A DNA stretch of 64,000 nucleotides from Desulfobacula sp964636495 (GTDB lineage Bacteria; Desulfobacterota; Desulfobacteria; Desulfobacterales; Desulfobacteraceae): the NCBI GenBank assembly GCA_964636495.1, contig CAZWSL010000002.1, forward strand, positions 62,001-126,000, given 5' to 3'. Position numbers and translations under genes: made by a program. The notes beneath the pieces are model-generated. The model searched no databases and was not told where the DNA came from. It was given only the letters and a program-made list of their open reading frames with translations. Shown here in pieces: positions 60,894-64,000 of the stretch (the first letter of the stretch is position 1; the number at the start of each line of letters is the position of its first letter).

Positions 60894-62888
60894 GTGAAAA
60901 CTTTATTAAAATGGTTGTCAATAATCATTGGTATTGTCGTGGCTGGTATTGCAGCAGCTGTTATTATTCTGCCTCAGTTCGTTGATGTAGAGAAATATAA
61001 ACCCGTGATTGAGCAAAAGGTTACTGAGGCAACCGGTCGTTCTTTTACACTTGGTGATGAGATTGATCTCTCTGTTTTTCCATGGCTGGGTGTGAAATTG
61101 ACAGATCTGCATTTTGGCAGTGGTGAAGGTTTCAAACAGAAAGATATGGTGTCTGTGAAAAATTTTGAAGTCAGGCTGAAGGTGATGCCTCTTCTGTCAA
61201 GAAAAATTGAAGTGAAGACTTTTGTTCTGGACACTCCCACTATTTATCTTGAAAAATTAAAGAGTGGAGATGCAAACTGGCATGGAATCGGTAAAAAAGA
61301 GGTGCAAGGGGAGAAGAGCAGGGAAAAAAGTGCAAAAAAAGATGCATTGCCCATTCAAGCGCTGCTTGTGGGAAATTTTTCAATCATAAATGGCAAACTG
61401 GTATATACAGATCAGGGGAGTCATATTTCAAAAGAGATCTCAGATCTGAATCTGAATTTAAGTAATATCAGTTTTGAAAACCCGATAGGAATCTCCTTTA
61501 ATGCTAAACTTGACGGCAGGCCTGTTTCCCTTGAAGGGACAGCAGGGCCTGTTGGAAAGAATCCCGGTAAAGGAACCATACCCCTTGATTTTGTCTTAAA
61601 GGCTCTGGGTGAACTGGATGTAAAAGTAGCGGGCAGCCTGATTGATCCTGCTGTAAAACCATCCTTTGATCTTGAGTTCAATATAGCACCATTCTCCCCA
61701 AGAAAACTGTGTGCTGCTGTAAATATGGAGTTTCCCGTTACAACCGGTGACCAAGAGGCTCTGGGTACAATCTCTCTGAAAAGCCGCGTAAAAGGCAGCC
61801 CTGGCAGTGTTGAACTGTCCGGAGGACTGCTGGGAATAGATGATTCAAAATTAAAATTTTCAGCTGCTGCAAGAAATTTTACCAGGCCTGATCTGAAATT
61901 TGCTCTGGATCTGGATCATATGGATCTTGACCGGTATCTGCCTCCTATTAAATCAGAAGACAGCTCTACCGGGCAGAAAGAAACAGCCTCTTCCGGCAAA
62001 AAGAAAATTGACTACGATCCTTTAAGAAAACTCATTCTTGATGGAAAAATAAAAGCGGGTAAGTTAAAAATCCGTGGAGCGTCATTAGAAGATGTTGTTG
62101 TCCATATACTGGCAAAAAATGGCATTATCACCATAGATCCACTGGATTTAAATCTTTACCAGGGTAAAATCGCATCAAAACTTGAGCTGAATGTGCAGAA
62201 AAAACAACCTGCAGCAAAGATTGCAATTGATGCAGAAGGAATAGAGGCAGGACCGTTATTGAAGGATGTACTGGATAAAGAGTTGATTGAAGGTAAATTG
62301 AAAGCAGATGTCGGCGTTTCAGTGAGAGGAGATTCAGCAGCAGTGATCAAACAGACACTTGCAGGTAAAGGAGAACTTCTATTTACTGACGGAGCTGTAA
62401 TCGGAATAGACCTTGCCAATATGGTCCGCAATATTAAATCCAAACTTGGAATGGGAGAAAAACTGGAAAAAAAACCAAGAACGGATTTTGCAGAACTGAA
62501 AATCCCTTTTATGGTAAAAAACGGTACTGTCAATACAGGCGGGAGCAGCCTTAAATCTCCTTTGATACGGGTTCTTGTTACAGGAAAGACAGATCTTGTA
62601 AAGGAGCTGCTTGATTTCAGGGTGGAACCTAAATTTGTTGCAACATTAAAAGGGCAGGGAGATACTGATCAGAGATCTGGTCTGATGGTGCCGGTAGTGA
62701 TAACAGGAACGTTTACTTCTCCCAAGATCCGACCTGATTTAAAAGGTCTGATAAAAGGGGACCTGAAAAATGTTGAAGGTCTGTTAAAAGGAGTAGATAC
62801 AAAAGCAGTAGAAAAAATAAAAATTGATGCTGTTGAAAAAGATGTAAAAAAGAAACTTGAGAACGTGCTGCCAGGTTTACTCAAATAA
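60894..62888 (+). CDS. AsmA family protein
   Basis: The 664-residue protein has an N-terminal membrane anchor (LLKWLSIIIGIVVAGIAAAV) and a long periplasmic, beta-rich body. It shows the AsmA start (YKPVIEQKVTEATGRSFTLG, then LSVFPWLGVKLTDLHFGSG) and the C-terminal AsmA_2-type region (LKADVGVSVRGDSAAVIKQT, then LAGKGELLFTDGAVIGIDLA). AsmA-like proteins belong to the bridge-like lipid-transfer group that influences outer-membrane lipid content. GGAG precedes the GTG start. Two more envelope-associated genes follow on the same strand. Confidence 0.9.
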   Translation: MKTLLKWLSIIIGIVVAGIAAAVIILPQFVDVEKYKPVIEQKVTEATGRSFTLGDEIDLSVFPWLGVKLTDLHFGSGEGFKQKDMVSVKNFEVRLKVMPLLSRKIEVKTFVLDTPTIYLEKLKSGDANWHGIGKKEVQGEKSREKSAKKDALPIQALLVGNFSIINGKLVYTDQGSHISKEISDLNLNLSNISFENPIGISFNAKLDGRPVSLEGTAGPVGKNPGKGTIPLDFVLKALGELDVKVAGSLIDPAVKPSFDLEFNIAPFSPRKLCAAVNMEFPVTTGDQEALGTISLKSRVKGSPGSVELSGGLLGIDDSKLKFSAAARNFTRPDLKFALDLDHMDLDRYLPPIKSEDSSTGQKETASSGKKKIDYDPLRKLILDGKIKAGKLKIRGASLEDVVVHILAKNGIITIDPLDLNLYQGKIASKLELNVQKKQPAAKIAIDAEGIEAGPLLKDVLDKELIEGKLKADVGVSVRGDSAAVIKQTLAGKGELLFTDGAVIGIDLANMVRNIKSKLGMGEKLEKKPRTDFAELKIPFMVKNGTVNTGGSSLKSPLIRVLVTGKTDLVKELLDFRVEPKFVATLKGQGDTDQRSGLMVPVVITGTFTSPKIRPDLKGLIKGDLKNVEGLLKGVDTKAVEKIKIDAVEKDVKKKLENVLPGLLK

Positions 62889-62907
62889 ACGGTTTTAATT
62901 ATATATT

Positions 62908-63567
62908 ATGGATGATTTAAATAACATTATAGAAACGATTTCACTGAGCATGGGAGCAGCATGGAGCAGCGGTATTAATCTCTATGCCGCAATTCTGATT
63001 CTGGGTGTTCTCGGTATTACTGAGAATATTGTTCTTCCCCAGGGTCTGGAAATCTTAATGAATCCCCTGGTGTTATGGGCTGCAGGGTTGATGTATTTTA
63101 TTGAGTTCTTTGCCGATAAGATTCCAGGAGTTGATACGGGATGGGATACCCTGCATACCTTTGTCAGAATTCCTGCAGGTGTTCTTCTTGCTGCCGGCGC
63201 AGTCGGAGATGTCAATCCGGCCATTGCTGTTGCAGCAGGTATACTTGGTGGAGGTCTTGCAACAACCACCCACGCGGCAAAAGCCGGCAGCCGTCTGTTA
63301 ATTAATGCTTCTCCTGAACCGGTATCCAACTGGACTGCTTCCGTTCTTGAAGATATAGCGGTTATTGGAGGTATGTGGGCTGCCCTTGTCCATCCATGGA
63401 TATTTATTGTAATATTGATTGTATTTATTCTTTTAATGATATGGTTTTTGCCCAGGCTTTGGAGCGGCATTAAAAAATTTTTTGCTTTTCTCGGTAGAAT
63501 TTTCAGCAGGGAGAGAACACCTGAATTGAATGAGAATAACACATCAAATAGGGGAGGACAAAAATGA
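62908..63567 (+). CDS. DUF4126 family membrane protein
   Basis: The 219-residue integral membrane protein has about five hydrophobic segments and the conserved pattern of DUF4126: SGINLYAAILILGVLG, FIEFFADKIPGVDTGWDTLH and GGGLATTTHAAKAGSR. The C-terminus is charged and cytoplasmic by the positive-inside rule. Its function is unknown. It follows the AsmA-like gene by 20 bases and overlaps the next gene by ATGA. Confidence 0.88.
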   Translation: MDDLNNIIETISLSMGAAWSSGINLYAAILILGVLGITENIVLPQGLEILMNPLVLWAAGLMYFIEFFADKIPGVDTGWDTLHTFVRIPAGVLLAAGAVGDVNPAIAVAAGILGGGLATTTHAAKAGSRLLINASPEPVSNWTASVLEDIAVIGGMWAALVHPWIFIVILIVFILLMIWFLPRLWSGIKKFFAFLGRIFSRERTPELNENNTSNRGGQK

Positions 63568-64000
63568 GATATTTAAAAACAGAATGCAAATGGATCGTAC
63601 AGGCTGCTGTAATAGGCATATTCATATTTTCAGCAGAGGTGTTTGCCGGAAATTCCTGGCTGAATAAAGGCAGTGAGCTTTTAAAGTCAATCGGAACAGA
63701 CAACACAGCAACAAAGCAGCTTACTGTTGAAGAGATCGGTGCAGGGCTTAAGGAAGCTTTGAAAGTGGGTTCCAAAAATGTAGTGGATCAACTGGGGACA
63801 ACAGACGGGTTTAATAAGGATTCAAATATACACATACCCCTGCCTCCAAGCCTGAATAAGGTAAAATCTGTGCTGGATAAAATTGGTATGTCGTCACTTT
63901 TCAATGACCTTGAATTAAAATTGAACAGGGCTGCAGAAGATGCAACGCCAAAGGCAAAAAAATTGTTTTTTGACTCTATTTCTCAGATGAGTTTTGAGGA
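63564..64000 (+). CDS. DUF4197 family protein, 3' end beyond window
   Basis: At least 145 residues are encoded before the window ends, so the gene is incomplete here. A signal peptide is likely (WIVQAAVIGIFIFSAEVFAG). The mature part has the DUF4197 pattern: GLKEALKVGSKNVVDQLGTTDGF, then IHIPLPPSLNKV and ATPKAKKLFFDSISQM. GGGAGG lies before ATG 63564, which overlaps the DUF4126 stop. The family is periplasmic or outer-membrane associated and uncharacterised. Confidence 0.85.
   Translation, partial: MRYLKTECKWIVQAAVIGIFIFSAEVFAGNSWLNKGSELLKSIGTDNTATKQLTVEEIGAGLKEALKVGSKNVVDQLGTTDGFNKDSNIHIPLPPSLNKVKSVLDKIGMSSLFNDLELKLNRAAEDATPKAKKLFFDSISQMSFE

Overview
The window reads as chromosome of an AT-rich (roughly 40% G+C by eye) anaerobic deltaproteobacterium, most likely a sulfate-reducing relative of the Desulfobacteraceae (Desulfobacterota). 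That placement is inference from three things: a complete methylmalonyl-CoA/succinate branch with a Wolinella-type diheme fumarate reductase and an oxygen-labile class I fumarase, a class III polyhydroxyalkanoate (PHA) system, and very many large multi-domain sensor kinases, GAF and HD-GYP proteins. No rRNA or intact tRNA gene was found.

Layout. 1-3.7 kb: polar amino acid ABC transporter (binding protein, permease, ATPase) followed by NAD kinase. 3.7-6.3 kb (minus): XRE-cupin regulator, then an aconitase-family (LeuC/LeuD-like) hydro-lyase pair. 6.4-7.0 kb: a YigZ-family protein. 7.2-16.1 kb (minus): a signalling operon of small protein, periplasmic binding protein, hybrid kinase with HPt, REC/HD-GYP response regulator and a second PAS kinase. 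16.3-24.4 kb: PHA locus with phasin, coiled-coil protein, PhaE carrying a histone-H1-like tail, PhaC, GAF protein, second Cys-nucleophile hydrolase (DUF3141-like), PhaJ, the opposed regulator gene phaR and a second phasin. Related TGC/GCA palindromes sit at both phasin promoters and the phaR promoter. 24.8-27.1 kb: a Cache/PAS histidine kinase gene broken by one in-frame TAG. 27.2-33.9 kb: priA, glnE and an M24 peptidase. 33.9-36.5 kb: a small accessory island with a tRNA-Arg 3' remnant and two divergent, paralogous RelE/HigB-type toxin-antitoxin pairs with matching promoter-operators and apparently leaderless toxin mRNAs. 36.5-47.7 kb: a plus-strand cluster whose gene order follows the reactions from methylmalonyl-CoA to malate (epimerase, mutase, MeaB, SucCD, FrdCAB, fumarase), then a methyltransferase. 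48.5-54.7 kb (minus): second signalling operon (REC-GGDEF, unrecognised protein, triple-receiver hybrid kinase, CheR). 55.1-57.9 kb: cysteine desulfidase-like protein, RibD-C reductase and small hypotheticals. 57.9-60.6 kb (minus): cNMP-GAF-GAF-HD-GYP protein. 60.8-64 kb: AsmA-like, DUF4126 and DUF4197 (cut by the window end).

Taken together the genes support propionate/succinate-type carbon flux in both directions, storage of surplus acyl-CoA as PHA granules, and heavy investment in two-component and probably cyclic-di-GMP signalling. The least ordinary parts are the PHA locus (H1-tailed PhaE, GAF plus second hydrolase, shared operators), the twin toxin-antitoxin modules beside a tRNA scar, and the amber-interrupted kinase.
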